A stretch of DNA of 64,000 nt from Isoetes taiwanensis (Eukaryota > Streptophyta > Lycopodiopsida > Isoetales > Isoetaceae): positions 1,053,927-1,117,926 of the forward strand of contig JAJEKV010000001.1 of assembly GCA_021234155.1 (NCBI GenBank), read 5' to 3'. A program made the position numbers and the translations under genes. Of this stretch, positions 9,958 through 21,283 are shown piece by piece (the stretch's first letter is position 1; each line of letters begins with the position of its first letter). Below the pieces are notes generated by a model that saw only the letters and a program-made list of their open reading frames with translations, ran no database searches and was not told the origin of the DNA.

Positions 9958-10191
9958 CTAAAATTTTTCTTCTAAAATTGTTATGGCCACACCCACTTTA
10001 TCCTCTCCTAACCTTTCATCATTGACAGCTTGGATAGGATCAGCTAGTATGATAGTTCCTTCACCTACTAGCTCCTTATTGCATTGCTGCTTCACTTTCA
10101 CCTTCTTATTCTTCCAATCCAACCTACTGTAGAGGATAATTTGCTTAGTAGTCTCAGCCTCAACACCCTTTGGGTGGTCCACACCATTGAC
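9958..10191 (-). pseudogene. Upstream exon with Ptta/En/Spm-type module
   Basis: A 3' splice-like TTGTAG at 10192-10197 precedes an open frame ending with a stop at 9958. It encodes KKVKVKQQCNKELVGEGTI, DPIQAVNDERLGEDKVGVAI and further hydrophobic residues. The pattern V-x-G-x(n)-DP-x(n)-LG-xxKVxV is the module in plant proteins annotated as probable Ptta/En/Spm transposase. A small further exon (VKRVDPKK followed by GTAAAA) may lie at 10286-10312. It lies upstream of the 9113-9637 piece on the same strand, so it may be the start of the same gene. Confidence 0.45.
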
Positions 10192-10448
10192 CTACAAGAA
10201 CAATGTTAACAATGGGGTAACAATGTGATAAGAACATGTGGTAACAATGTTGATACATGTTGGGGGGAATAGGTATTACATTTTTACCCTTTTTAGGATC
10301 CACACGTTTCACCTATATAAGTTAAATGTCTTAATATTAGTTCGAAAGAAGAACAAAGTAATTATGAGAATAGATTAAAGGGAACTTCAAAAAATACAAA
10401 AAAAAAACATTAAATGGGCAAATATACGTTGTAAGTGCAGCCAAAAAT

Positions 10449-10675
10449 AGGTTGTAAGTATAGCTTAGGTGTAGATAATTATGCAAAATTAATGATAACA
10501 TAAGGTGTATGGTAGTAGTACTAAAGAGGTAAGTATAGGTCGTAATTCTAGATAGGCCAAAGTTGGTTGTAAGTATAGCTGAGGTCTAGGTAATTATACA
10601 AAATTGATGACAAAATAGGTTTTAAGTATAGCTGACATGTGAGTAATTCTATAGAGAATTAATGATAACCTAGGG
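10449..10675. repeat. Degenerate 55-60-base tandem repeats
   Basis: Three units share TTGTAAGTATAGCT, TAATTAT and GATGA/AATGATAAC words, beginning near 10449, 10564 and 10616. The surrounding 10.2-10.75 kb is otherwise AT-rich and without coding. Confidence 0.75.
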
Positions 10676-10878
10676 CGTAATTAATTCAATAGAAGTAATG
10701 ATAGCTAATTCGTATGATGTGATGGAATCATAATTACAACCGCGCCTATACGAAACCTTGCATGCAACTACTATATCTTGCATGAAACCCTTCATTCCTT
10801 CAACCGCCCATCCTTTCTTCCTTCTAGAGCCATTTTCTTCCTTCCTTCTAGTGCCATTTTCTTCCTTCCTTCCTTACC

Positions 10879-11343
10879 ATGGTGAGCCATGCTGCCCGGC
10901 CCATCCCGCCCGCTCCATCCCATCGGACTCGCCTCAGAGGGGCGAAGAAGGAGATAAAAAAAATGATCAAGAAATCCATTCCCCCCTCCCGCAGGTGCCG
11001 CTGTGGCTGCCTTCCGCACCATAGATCGGATGAATGCGAGGACTTGTTTATTCAGGGCAAGCTTCGCCCGGGAAAGGAGTATCTCAGTACCAGCTCTAGC
11101 AGCCCTGAGTCCCCCCATACATCAGCAGATTCAGATGAAGAGCTGGAGAAGGAGGTTGAAAAAGCAGAAGAAATGGAGGAAGCAAATGAGGAGTGGCAAG
11201 AACAATTGGAGGAAGAGAAGAAGCAGATTATAATGGACGCCCTCTACTCCTCCGATGATGAAGTTGTTGCAGAAGCCATCTTTGAAGAGATGGCAGATGA
11301 AAGCTCAGAGGAAGAAGGGGAGGAGGAAGAAGAGGAGGGCTGA
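10879..11343 (+). CDS. Small highly acidic protein, function unknown
   Basis: A single 154-codon frame from an ATG in favourable context (TACCATGG) to TGA. Residues 1-45 are basic and proline-rich, with an Arg/Lys segment (about 18-32) that could act as a nuclear localisation signal. A compact Cys/His cluster, CRCGCLPHHRSDEC, lies at about 44-57. Residues 70-90 are serine-rich. From about 85 the chain is extremely rich in Glu, with heptad-like EEMEEANEEWQEQLEEE suggesting a coiled coil, and it ends in a poly-Glu tail. A pyrimidine-rich leader with two copies of GCCATTTTCTTCCTTCC precedes it and an AATAAA follows. No frameshift or stop interrupts it. I do not recognise the family. A nuclear chromatin- or histone-binding role is conceivable for an acidic tail but is only inference. 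Translated low-complexity DNA is the main alternative. Confidence 0.55.
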   Translation: MVSHAARPIPPAPSHRTRLRGAKKEIKKMIKKSIPPSRRCRCGCLPHHRSDECEDLFIQGKLRPGKEYLSTSSSSPESPHTSADSDEELEKEVEKAEEMEEANEEWQEQLEEEKKQIIMDALYSSDDEVVAEAIFEEMADESSEEEGEEEEEEG

Positions 11344-11499
11344 TTTTTTATTTTTTTTTTTGTTATTTAGTTTTTTGTTCAGAAAAGTGAGCTGGGCATC
11401 TCCAAAAATGTCCTCAAATGATGATTATGAATGGAGCTAGGCATCTCCTTAAACTGCCTAGAACTTTTGCAATTTTGTAACACAGAGCTGGCCAACTCT

Positions 11500-11505
11500 A
11501 ATAAA
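11500..11505 (+). promoter_or_regulatory. Poly(A) signal AATAAA
   Basis: AATAAA sits about 157 bases past the stop of the acidic ORF, in AT-rich sequence with TTGTAA words around it. It would suit the 3' end of that transcript. Confidence 0.45.
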
Positions 11506-11665
11506 AAGGCCTTATATGTAAATTATTTCAATGGCAATACAAGGATTTACTGGCTGTAATATGTTTCTTTAGTTTCTACTCTAACTTTAAAGCAGTACTG
11601 TAATTTCTTCAGAAGCTGTTTTGAATGCTGGCTCTTTCATTCTTAATTTTGAGAGAGCTCAACTG

Positions 11666-11760
11666 AAATCATGCCAGGCGTGAAATATGTTTGTGTGCAA
11701 AATGTTTAAATTGTATTGTAGTCCAATACACGCCTGACGTGAATTGCATACAGTAACTAG
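11666..11760. repeat. Remote copy of the 15.2-15.5 kb repeat core
   Basis: CATGCCAGGCGTGAA near 11671 is identical to a word in the inverted-repeat chain near 15367. CCAATACACGCCTGACGTG near 11722 resembles the neighbouring AATACACGCCAGGCACG. The two words sit about 55 bases apart, close to the unit length of that chain. The rest of 11.35-12.5 kb is AT-rich, with a doubled CGGCGATATTCAATTGAA at 11954/11981 and no supported gene. Confidence 0.6.
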
Positions 11761-12511
11761 CTTTCTTATCTTAATATTTCCTCTTACAACAAAGACTTTT
11801 GCTAATTTTATTAATGCATTAAATCAGTTTACACTTCAAAAGACTTCTGCTAATGCCAGTAGTGCATTTAAATTACAAATGAATGGAGTTCAGGTGGCGC
11901 TTAAATCACTAATTTGTTTTTCTCTCTAACTTACGATTTATGAATTAGTGCTCGGCGATATTCAATTGAACATACATCCGGCGATATTCAATTGAAGTTC
12001 CTCCCGTGGCGTAAGGACATTTCTTGCCGGGGCCTATGCCAATCTTATAGTTTCATGACCGGTCTTGATATTTACTTTGCCATATTAATCGCTCTTGATG
12101 AGATGTGGTCTGGGGTGGCTACAAGCATAGGCTTATTCAATGAGTTGTGTCGGCTCGAGGGGCTTGAAATGGAGAATGCTCACCGAGAACGAGAGTTGCG
12201 CACCTCAAGTCATTTTGGGTAATATCATAATAGCTGCACCATCCGACGCGGATTCTTGTGTGCCACCTCTCTTGTTACAACAAAGATTTGAGACTATTGT
12301 GCCAATTTTGAGACTACCGAGGAACAACGCATTTATGAATAACACACGATGTAATTAAAACAATGTAAAAAGTGTCTAGTGTTTTTTAAATTCCTGAATG
12401 GTCTGGTCTGCAGGCCTTATAGTTTTGAAATTTTGAATGAATGGTCTGGTATGCAAGCGTTTTAATTTCATACATACGACAGAATCAGCTTGAGCATCTT
12501 AGTATAAGCAC

Positions 12512-12820
12512 TCAATCTACTTTTTCTGATGCATCTTCCTCTATTTCTTCCAAGAAAATGAAATTCACCTTCTTTAAGCGAATTACTGGCCATGCAACAA
12601 AGGTTCCGATGCTTTCACCGACTGTGTCTCCATCAGGATGCCTTCTGGGTAATGCTTCGTCGTTGAAATGACAACTGGTTACTAGAATCTTCACATGATC
12701 ATTTCCAAGAGGAACTCCATGGCATACTGCTTCCGGATCGACTGATTCTATCTTGCAATTTCCCACCCTCCTCTTCAAATTCGTCGTCAGCATGTAACAT
12801 TCCTCTCCAACGCTATTCAA
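12512..12820 (-). pseudogene. Ptta/En/Spm-type transposase module fragment
   Basis: An open minus-strand frame encodes NLKRRVGNCKIESVDPEAV, HGVPLGNDHVKILV, LPRRHPDGDTVGESIG and TFVAWP. The order V-x-x-G-x(n)-DP-x-x-x-VHG-x-x-LG-x-x-x-V-x-V, then TV/TLxxAxG-x-x-VAWP, is the signature of the plant Ptta/En/Spm probable transposase domain (CACTA-related and some host proteins). There is no ATG at the start and no catalytic domain nearby, so it is a fragment or one exon. The similar module at 9958-10191 suggests two copies of one family in this area. Confidence 0.6.
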
Positions 12821-12904
12821 TCTCGTAAGATTATGGGATTAATTTGGAGCTTGGGATCTAGAAGAGTAGATGAACTTACATGAAGGCGCTCGACATCGCT
12901 CAGG

Positions 12905-12965
12905 CACAGGCTTCTTCCCAGTTCTTCCGAGTTCTTTCGAGTTCTTCCTGTTCTTCCGAGTTCGA
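12905..12965. repeat. Short GAGTTCTT repeats
   Basis: AGTTCTTCCG, AGTTCTTTCG, AGTTCTTCCTG and GTTCTTCCGAGTTCG follow one another from about 12918. The flanking 12.97-13.9 kb holds GATC- and CG-rich sequence without a recognised gene. Confidence 0.7.
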
Positions 12966-13919
12966 ATGGCAAGAAAGGCTGGAGGCAAGATTAGATGGTA
13001 GTTTCAAATTATCCATTAATTGTAATCGCTTTTTAGCGGCCGAAAGAAATCTAATTATGGGATTTCACAATACGGCCGAGAGCCATTAAATGCTCGTGAT
13101 AATCGCGTACCATCCATTAGGAGCAATCGTAAGATTGCCGACCGTCCGACATTAAAGTCGATCCGCGGAGTATTAAATAATCGCCGCTTCTATCGGACCG
13201 CCGATCAAAAGTTGATCCAAATGAAACCTGTTTCATCCAAAGCCGACCGAATTCGCTTTATGGAAATCTATATGTTTTTGAATGTCATTTCTGCTTTTTA
13301 TTACGTGACTTGTTCGAGATGCTCAAGAACTCGAGGCGCCAAGAACTCCCCGAGGCGCCAAGATCATCGCTAAGATGCCGCCCAAAGGCCGCGGTTGCTC
13401 CAAACTCGGCCGAGCCACGAGAGAAGCCGTTCAAGGTCGTATTGTTCAAGTGTTTAGGTTTCGCTCATTGCTTTCGATTATTGTGCGTTGTTTTCTCAGA
13501 TTTATCACAATAAATCTTCAAACAAACTCCCCTCTATTATTTCTATAGCAGTGATTTAAATTTCTATATCTGCCATACTCCTGCCTATCATTTCTATAGT
13601 CGCCGTATTCTCTGCCTATTAATTTTATAGCGAAGGACTTAAATTTGCATTTTCATAATTAATGTCCTTCCCGTGTTTAAATTGTCCTACTTGTGATTAA
13701 CTATTCTGTCTATAATTTGTCCACCTGTGAGTAAATTAGTATGACCGTGTTTAATTGGTCCGCCTTCGAAAGTGATCTGTCAATTTTCTCAGAATTGTCA
13801 CGCCTTTTGAGTGTGTCCTCAGAATTGGCTTACTACCATTCTCAGATAGTTTAGCCCGGCCGGAATGGATGACCACTTGAAATCACGCTAAGCGTGTATT
13901 GCACCCTCGTTTGCAAGGA

Positions 13920-14960
13920 AGAAGAGACAAAACCGATTGGTAATTGCTACACCTCCTCCTAAGAAAGCAAGAGGCTCGGAAGATACTCCAAATACCTCAA
14001 GCTCACGACGTAAGAAGGGAAAGCCTAATGAGGACGCAAAGATCCTATGCATTGTTGATGGATGATAGCGGATCCATTATCAGAACAGACACAGATCCTC
14101 GATGACTCGAGGAGAAGATGGATGACAGTGCGGGGTATGTTGATGTAGGCAAAACAAATGGTAAGATGGATCTTATGTTACACTCCAGGAAGAAAGAGAC
14201 TGATCTTATGAAGAAACAAGGTATTCTTATCACTTGTGAGGAGCAGGATGACATATGTTGTCAACTCCTAGTGGAGGTTGTGAAGAACCACAAGAAAGAT
14301 CTCGCCGATCTACACATGCCAAAGCAACCTCGCTTTCAAAGATGGTCCGATGAAGAAGGACGTGGAGTGCCGAGTCATGTTTCAAGTATGGATGACCTCA
14401 AAATACCGCTCTCACCCAAAGTCTATAAGTGAAGGGGTGTCTGCAGTGAGGAGAGCTTTTTGCGAGGACCTTCTCAAGTTACTACCTGAAGAGTTGAAGC
14501 ATCAAAATGATATCAGGGATGTACGAAGATTGCTGGACTTAGGAAAGGACATCCCAGCTACAACAATTGATGGCATTTTGGCAAAAATGACTGGCGGAGG
14601 CAATGAGTAGGCTAGTCAAGTATGCACAACTACCCACTTGGCCAATCTTTACACATCCCATCCATGTTGACCGGCCCGGGTGAGATCACATAAGTCAATA
14701 TTTGTTAGTAGGAGGTATGACCCTCGAGCATGCTAGAGAAATCTTGAGGGCGATGGTGAGGAATCCGTGCCAAGTTCCTATGCCGCCAGACGCGTTTCCT
14801 TGGGATAGGAAAAATGATGCTCCACTCTAGTGGACAACACTAGAGGAGCTTACAAAGGAGAACCCTAATGTATGCTTCCTTATTATTGACGGACAAAGAT
14901 TCTATTGAGGTACAACGATCCCTATCCAACCAAAGCTAAGCAAACAGACAAACAAGGTAT
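13920..14960 (+). pseudogene. Decayed coding region, family unknown
   Basis: Protein-like sequence continues on the plus strand across several frames. A basic stretch (IATPPPKKARGSEDTP, RRKKGKPNEDAK) resembles a nuclear localisation signal. Then come KKQGILITCEEQDDICCQLL and VVKNHKKDLADLHMPKQP, then ECRVMFQVW, GVSAVRRAFCEDLLKLLPEE and DIRDVRRLLDLGKDIP, and finally GGMTLEHAREILRAMV, WTTLEELTKENPN and LIIDGQ. The frame changes at least three times with in-frame stops, so it is not translatable as a unit. The IIDGQ motif recalls DGQHR/ParB-like proteins, but this is weak. Cause could be decay or sequence error. Confidence 0.4.
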
Positions 14961-15195
14961 CTGCTACATTACAACCACGTGAGGTGTCGCTTAAGCCCCC
15001 ATACCCTTGCAGAGGACCTGGCAGAGATTAGTGCAACATTGAACGAAATGGGCGAAGTCTTTCTTTATAAAAGGTCAGTATATCAGGTGGCCTTTAGTTA
15101 GATATATCAAGTAGGAATAACAGTAGTAGACTAGATCTAGCGTGTGTCAAGGCGTGCCAATTCACTACGAAGCGCAGGTCTCAATTACGGATGAA

Positions 15196-15507
15196 TATAC
15201 GCCAGGCGCAAATTGGCAATGTACTGCCTAATCAAAACGCTTCTGGTGTGTATTCCGCTGGCAAGATCAAAACGCTTCTGGCGTTGCCAGCTGAATACAT
15301 GCCAAAAGCGTTTTGATCAGGTAGTACATTGCCAATTCACGCCAGGCGCGATTTGAACAGGCAATACATGCCAGGCGTGAATTGGCAATGTACTGCCTGT
15401 TCAAATCGCTTCTGGCGTGTATTCATGCAGCGATTTGAACAGGCAATACACGCCAGGCACGAATTGGCAATGTACTGCCTGATCAAAATGCTTCTGGCAT
15501 GTACTGA
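15196..15507. repeat. Chain of alternating inverted repeats, 55-60-base unit
   Basis: A unit with GCCAGGCG, ATTGGCAATGTACTGCCT, a TCAAAxCGCTTCTGG segment and GTGTATTC occurs in plus orientation at 15196-15255, inverted at 15293-15348, plus at about 15365-15424, and plus at 15447-15507, with partial inverted pieces between. Perfect 16-base arms GCGATTTGAACAGGCA (15348-15363 and again 15430-15445) face TGCCTGTTCAAATCGC at 15394-15409, so that one arm can pair with either side. GCTGGCAA/TTGCCAGC at 15257-15291 forms another small hairpin. Confidence 0.9.
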
Positions 15508-15519
15508 ATGTGATGCTCC

Positions 15520-17401
15520 ATGAACATATACGGCACTCGGACGTATACATACGGGGACTTTCCCCTCCCATGGCGACCAACTCACCATGAACAGGGCCCT
15601 CCGTCTAACTCGGGCCATCTATAAGAATTTGCCCAAGTGAAGGACACAGAGGGGTCATTCGGCCCACGCCTTCAATGGGGCTCCTACGTCGCGGAAGCGT
15701 GAATACAATGTTAGCACACAGTATAATCATATCATAATTTACCACCACGAAGGGTGGCACATCCATCCAAGTACCAACAACAAAGAATATGCATCTAAAC
15801 CTAAGAAAACACCCCAAACCCCCGGTGGGGATGGACTGACGGCTCGGTCTCAAGAGATCAGCGATGTAAGCATAACCCCGGGCGCTAATCGGCATAGAAC
15901 ATCGGCTAGGGTTGTCCACTCCATCCGCCTCCTCGTGCACACTTTGCGATGAGTCGATCATGCTATGGCATCACTATAGCCTTCCCTGACACGCAGACTC
16001 AAGGTATCACCCTTCAGGCCTACTACTACAGGTTCATGAAGCCCCGTCCGATGAGGCAGGCCTGGGAAGCCGCCCCTTCCGTGATCACAAAGTGGTTCCA
16101 TGGGTGGACTAGAGAACACGCGCGCATCACGACCCCCCCGTGATCCAAATCTTACTTACTCGCCCTAAATCTACTCAAAGTACGTGATGCCCCATGCGGG
16201 TCACACCTCGCACCTGTGGAGTGTCGCACCCATGCCCCGCCTCGATCGCCAGCTCACCGGGCCTGCTTATTAGGCCTAGTCCACTCGTAGGAGTCTCGTA
16301 AGCCTTTTATGTTCGTGCAAGACCCCACCCCCACTTCACCACTGCGGTCCCTTGTTTGGTGCTAAGCCATTCCATAGCATCCACGAATTCTACTCTTGTG
16401 CACAGCCGCATTTAATGGGAATATTACAGCTCTATCTAGGAGCATACTATCATACATGAGCTCAGAGGTCTCTACCCCCCTTAATACCATGCAAAGAACC
16501 GAAAGCAAAATCCAGAATCGTAATATAAAGAGAACTTACCAGACAAACCAAGGGTTAGCTCCCTACGAGTAAAACACAGAGAGAAATGACAAAACAACAC
16601 AACAAGTGCCCAAAAGGGGCGCTTACCCTAGAATATCACCATACTAGCCACCTACCCGAAAGTTCCTCACTGGACCCAAGTATCGCTTTGGCCCCATCTT
16701 CTTTTGGGACTTGACGCTTAGCTCGCTACACAGGTACGTGCTAGGCAAGGGTGGCGCTCAGCTTGGCAAAGGTAGGTAGGTGCTCAGCTCCTCAAAGGTG
16801 GCGCTCCACTTCTCCTGGTCGATTATGGCTGATATGGGGGGTGGTGATCCACCTTGATGGCTTCAATTAGCATCACCATGTTAGCCAATCGATTTTGGCC
16901 AAGTGGTGCCTTCCCAAACCATAATTAACTTAATTATCCCTTTTAAATATTAATTCCTTAATTATAGGTTATTATCCTTAATAATTAAATTAGCATAGCT
17001 AATTTAATCCCTTTTAGGTCAACCCCCTAGGTTACCATACCCCATGGTGGCGATATCTATACCGGTGATTTGTCAATATATTTATACGTATATCGTGATA
17101 AATACTTGAACGCCACATTCTCCCTCCTAGAATTAATGCCGCCCTCAAAGATTGGGGTTAGATACAAATGTAGTAAATGACATTATGAAGGAAGGTAATT
17201 CCTTATTTCCGAAGGTAATATATTAAAACTTCAAAGTTTACAATAGTTTAAGCACCAAAGTGCAGTTCACATGATTATCATAATTAAAAAGTTCAAGGAC
17301 CAAAGTCCAATACCAACATCAGTGAAACAACAAACAAAACATGTAGACAACATAAAGTGAAGAAATCGGGCCATCAGCAACCCTCTAACATGGGCGTGTC
17401 A
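15520..17401 (-). repeat. 3' LTR of the chromovirus
   Basis: The inner end on the minus strand begins TGACACGCCCATG, a common start of plant Ty3 LTRs, next to a G-rich stretch (GTGGGGCGA) that may be the polypurine tract. The outer end at about 15520 matches the right-hand LTR from its AACATATACG word onward. The first ~620 bases pair with 23873-24480. No gene is seen inside; 16.9-17.1 kb is AT-rich. Confidence 0.75.
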
Positions 17402-17700
17402 CGCACGCTTCAATCGCCCCACATGTCAATATATCGCTTTGTATAGATAAAATAATTAGGTTGTGGTTGAAGGGTCCACCCCCTATAAGAAATAAAAGAA
17501 AATTTATCTACAAGGAACCTATCATGCCTATGGTTCGCAATTCATTGCGGCGTAAGGAATGGTCAAGTTCCTATTATAGCCAAGATGAATGCGGCTATCA
17601 TCTACATGCTTTACAAACAGTTCGCGGTCGTGTCCACATTGACAGTCCACCACGTCCTAAGGAACACGAAGGTGATCCCATCATCGGTAACGGTTGTCAA

Positions 17701-18900
17701 CTACGATGCATCTACCCCTCTACTGCCTGATTCTCGGCAAATCAAGCCTTCAAGGTTACCGCCGGGAGCGGGGTTGATAGCATCGTTGATGGTGTGGCCT
17801 TGAGATTCGCGCATGAAGTCCGGATAGTGCTTCTCAAGGTCTGTTTCCATCACCCACGTAGCATCCTCCACTGGCAAGTGTTTCCACTTGACCAAGTATT
17901 GCAGCATCTGGGTCCTTCGAGTCTGCTTATATGCTCGATCAAGAAGAGCTTCAGGCACTATTTCCAGTTGCTCCTCTGTCATTTCTAGGAGGGTTGGGGT
18001 ATCTAAAACCTCCTCTGGATCAGGGGTGTATTGCTTCAGAAGACTCACGTGAAAGACCTTGTGGATCTTCAAGTGGGGCGGCAAATGCAAGCGATATGCC
18101 TGCTCTCCAATACGCTCAATAATCTTGAACGGTCCAGCCCATCTGGGTGCCAACTTCTTGCAGTTGCCAATCTTAAGCTTGGCTTGTTTCACCTTAATCT
18201 TAAGCCAAACTGATTCATTGACTTGAAAACGCTGTGGGGTTCTCAGGCTTGTCACTATACTCTTTCCTCGACGCATCAAGGCAGCCTAATAAATAGCCTC
18301 TAACTTCCTCAACTAGAGCTTGCATCTCCAAGAGGAGTTGTTGAGAAACCTCCACTTTAGAAATGGGGTTATGCCATGTGTCTGGAGTAAGACATTGGTA
18401 GCCATAGTTTATCATAAAGGGAGACATTCTGGAAGACTTTGCTTCATGTCAAGTATAGGCAAACTCAACCGCATAAATATAGTCACCCCATTGTGATTGC
18501 TTACTCCACACATAACTTCTTAGCATATCTTCTATAATAATGATTGGTAATGCTCGTCCACCATCCGCTTGAGGATGATATGTCAAGTACTCATAGCAAG
18601 CTTGGTCCGATGGTGGCGAAGAAGTCTTTCCGTAATGCACTTACAAATTTGGGATCCCCGCCGATACAATAACTTTGGCATTCCGCAAAACCTAAAAAAT
18701 CTCCTTTTTGGCCAGCGTGGCGGGTCGTGTCGATGGTATGACATGGCAAGAAATGAGCCATTTTTGACAATTTGTCGACCACTACCATCAATGCATCATA
18801 TCCACGAGGGTACGTGGAAGGCCCACAAAGAAATCTATGGTTATCACTTCCCACTTTTATGCTGGGGACATCCAGAGGTTGCAACTCTCCGAACTCTTAA
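17701..18900 (-). pseudogene. Integrase and chromodomain region (chromovirus)
   Basis: Visible pieces are MVVVDKLSKMAHFLPCH of the integrase core, YHPQADG, the C-terminal module WAGPFKIIERIGEQAYRLHL with HKVFHVSLLKQY (GPF/Y), and a chromodomain with QYLVKWKHLPVEDATWV. The chromodomain places the element among chromoviruses, whose integrase tail recognises modified histones. The region has several breaks. Confidence 0.9.
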
Positions 18901-19206
18901 TTGCTCATCCTTGGTTTGTTGACACACCAGATCTAGCAATGTCCTTCTTCATCGAAGGCCGAAATAACTAGAGCGGATCTTAAAGTAGGTCTTCATAAAA
19001 CCTCGCATGTCCAGCTATAGGACTGTAGTGCGGTCATGGAGAATGAGCTTACGCACTCCCTCGTCTCGTGTACACATGCTTGTAATATAACAAGTTGCCC
19101 TCTTCTTATATGATCTAAAGCTTCTCGCTCTTTTGTTTGTGCAAGTGTTTTTTACTCAAACTAGCCCAAACATCACGTAATTGATCTCGCGGGCTAAGGT
19201 CTGCTT

Positions 19207-19640
19207 CTATTTGTTTCCCAAACTCACCGTGAGTGTAGAAATTGCATTACAATGGGTTCGGCTACTAAGGGATGGCGCGGACAATGCATCCAAGAACCAC
19301 ATTGTGCTTCCTGTGCTTATACATAATCTCAAAGTCATACTCCTCCGTAAATTCCATCCATCTTCTCCGACGGAGATTGAGATTTGGTTGGGTGGATAAG
19401 TAACTGAGACTCGTGATCGGTATCCAAACTGGAATCTTCTACCAAGAAGGTAGTGTCTCCATATCCGCAGAGCACGGACAACCGCTAACAATTCCCGATC
19501 ATGGGTAGGGTATCGCTGTTCGCCCTCATTCATTTTCTTTGAATCATAGGCAATAACCCTCCCTCCCCGCATTAGGACTCCCCCAAGAGCAATCATCGCA
19601 TCCGCTGCCACTAGCTTATCCTTTTCGTGGTCGGGTAAGG
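19207..19640 (-). pseudogene. RNase H region (chromovirus)
   Basis: ALGGVLMRGGRVIAYDSKKM, EQRYPTHDRELLAVVRAL and WRHYLLGRRF are the conserved Ty3 RNase H blocks. Part of the broken pol. Confidence 0.9.
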
Positions 19641-20430
19641 TAAGGACTCGGTGCCGACGTTAAAGCATCTTTTAAGTTGCTGGAAGCTTCCCTCAACCTT
19701 TGCTTTCCAATGCTCAATCCAATCCTTCACTTTCTCATGCTTTGTAAGATTAGTAAGAGGTGCCGCAATCTTTGCAAAATCCTTAACAAATTCCCGATAA
19801 TATCCGCTAATCCTAAGAAACTCGACTTCGAAATATTACCCTAATAGGCCAGCCCCTTTATCGCCTATCTTTGTCCGGATCTCAGAGGAATGCCCTCTCA
19901 CGAAATGATATGTCCCAAATAATCCACCTTGGGTGTGGCAAACTTGCATTTAGACAACTTGGCAAAGAGCTGATGGCGCCTTAGCTTTTCTAGGGCCAAC
20001 CAAGATGTTTCTCATGCTTCTCCGTGGTCTTACTATAGATGAGAATGTCACAAAGAAAATAACAACAAAATCATCTAAGTATTGTCGAAAAGACATCATT
20101 CATTAACCGCATAAACGCTATGGGGCATTAGTTAATCCAAAAGGCATAACGGTAAACTCATAATGCCCATATCTAGTGCGGAAGGCAGATTTATGAATGT
20201 CCTCCTCCTTAATCCTTATTTGATGATATCCGAGCTTAAATCAATCTTTTTGAGAACCGCTTGGCCCCCTTGCAACTGGTCCATTAGATCATCCGCCTCT
20301 AGGCAAAGCGTGAAGCGATTCTTAATGGTGTGCTTATTGAGCCGCTTATAGTCAGCACACATCCTCAAGGAGCCATTTTCTTAACAAAAGGATAGGAGCT
20401 AAAAGGCTAAACACTAGGCCTAATGAAGCC
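19641..20430 (-). pseudogene. Reverse transcriptase region (chromovirus)
   Basis: Blocks [38 protein letters not shown] and the ILIYSK segment beside the catalytic Asp pair are visible on the minus strand in several frames. Order and motifs are those of Ty3 elements; the region is broken in several places. Confidence 0.85.
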
Positions 20431-21052
20431 TAAGTTTAGTAACTCCCCGGTTGCTCCTTAAGCTCGCCAACTCGGGGGACTTATACCTGTAAGACGGGCC
20501 TTACCGGTAGGCTTAGTACCGGTTCCAAAGCTATCTCACATTTTACCCCTCTAAAAGGAGGAAGCTTCGATCTCATCTGAAAAAAGATCGCTAAATTCTC
20601 TGAGAAGATTGGCAATCCTTCCTAAGAAGGTATCAACTACTTGCTTCCTCGCTTGGCATCCGATTCAATGGAGGCAAGTCTAATAATGCAAAGCAACTTA
20701 TCTTTACGTATAGCCTTATCTAATCGCCTCGATGGTGATAGGATCGCATAATGGGGTTTAAGGAGTCACCTTTTATAGTTACGCTGGCCCAAGTAGCTTA
20801 ACGCTTGAAGGTAACTTCCCGCTTCTCGCAGCCTATATTGGCTTTTGCATGCCAAGAATTCCATACCAACAATAAGATCATATTTGCCAATATCCATTAT
20901 CTCGCACCCATGGCAAATGGTGCACCGGCAACCGCATCTTAAGGTTAATGCGACGCCATGCGTGATGTCCTGATCTTACCACCGCTAAAGTGAGAGGCTT
21001 CTGGCCGAGATCTCAAAGTTTCAAGTCAGCGCAAAGACTGGCCATTCTAGGG

Positions 21053-21130
21053 GAAGCAAAATTATGTGTACCACCCGTATCCATCGTAATTATAAAAGGT
21101 TTGTCGTCTACTTGACCTATGGTGGAAATA
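21053..21130 (-). pseudogene. Aspartic protease motif (chromovirus)
   Basis: PFIITMDTGGTHNFAS is the retroviral-type aspartic protease active-site block (DxGxTHNF form) between gag and reverse transcriptase. Confidence 0.85.
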
Positions 21131-21283
21131 ACGGGCAGGCTCACTTTCAGCATTGCCAGCTTTAATGGCTGCAAGGATATGGGACTCACCGTGGAATGTA
21201 ATCGGGAGCCTCCTCCTCGGCTGTAGAGTCGACTTTAGATCGCCCCAATTGAGATCGCCTGGCGCGCTTTGTGTGACATAAGG

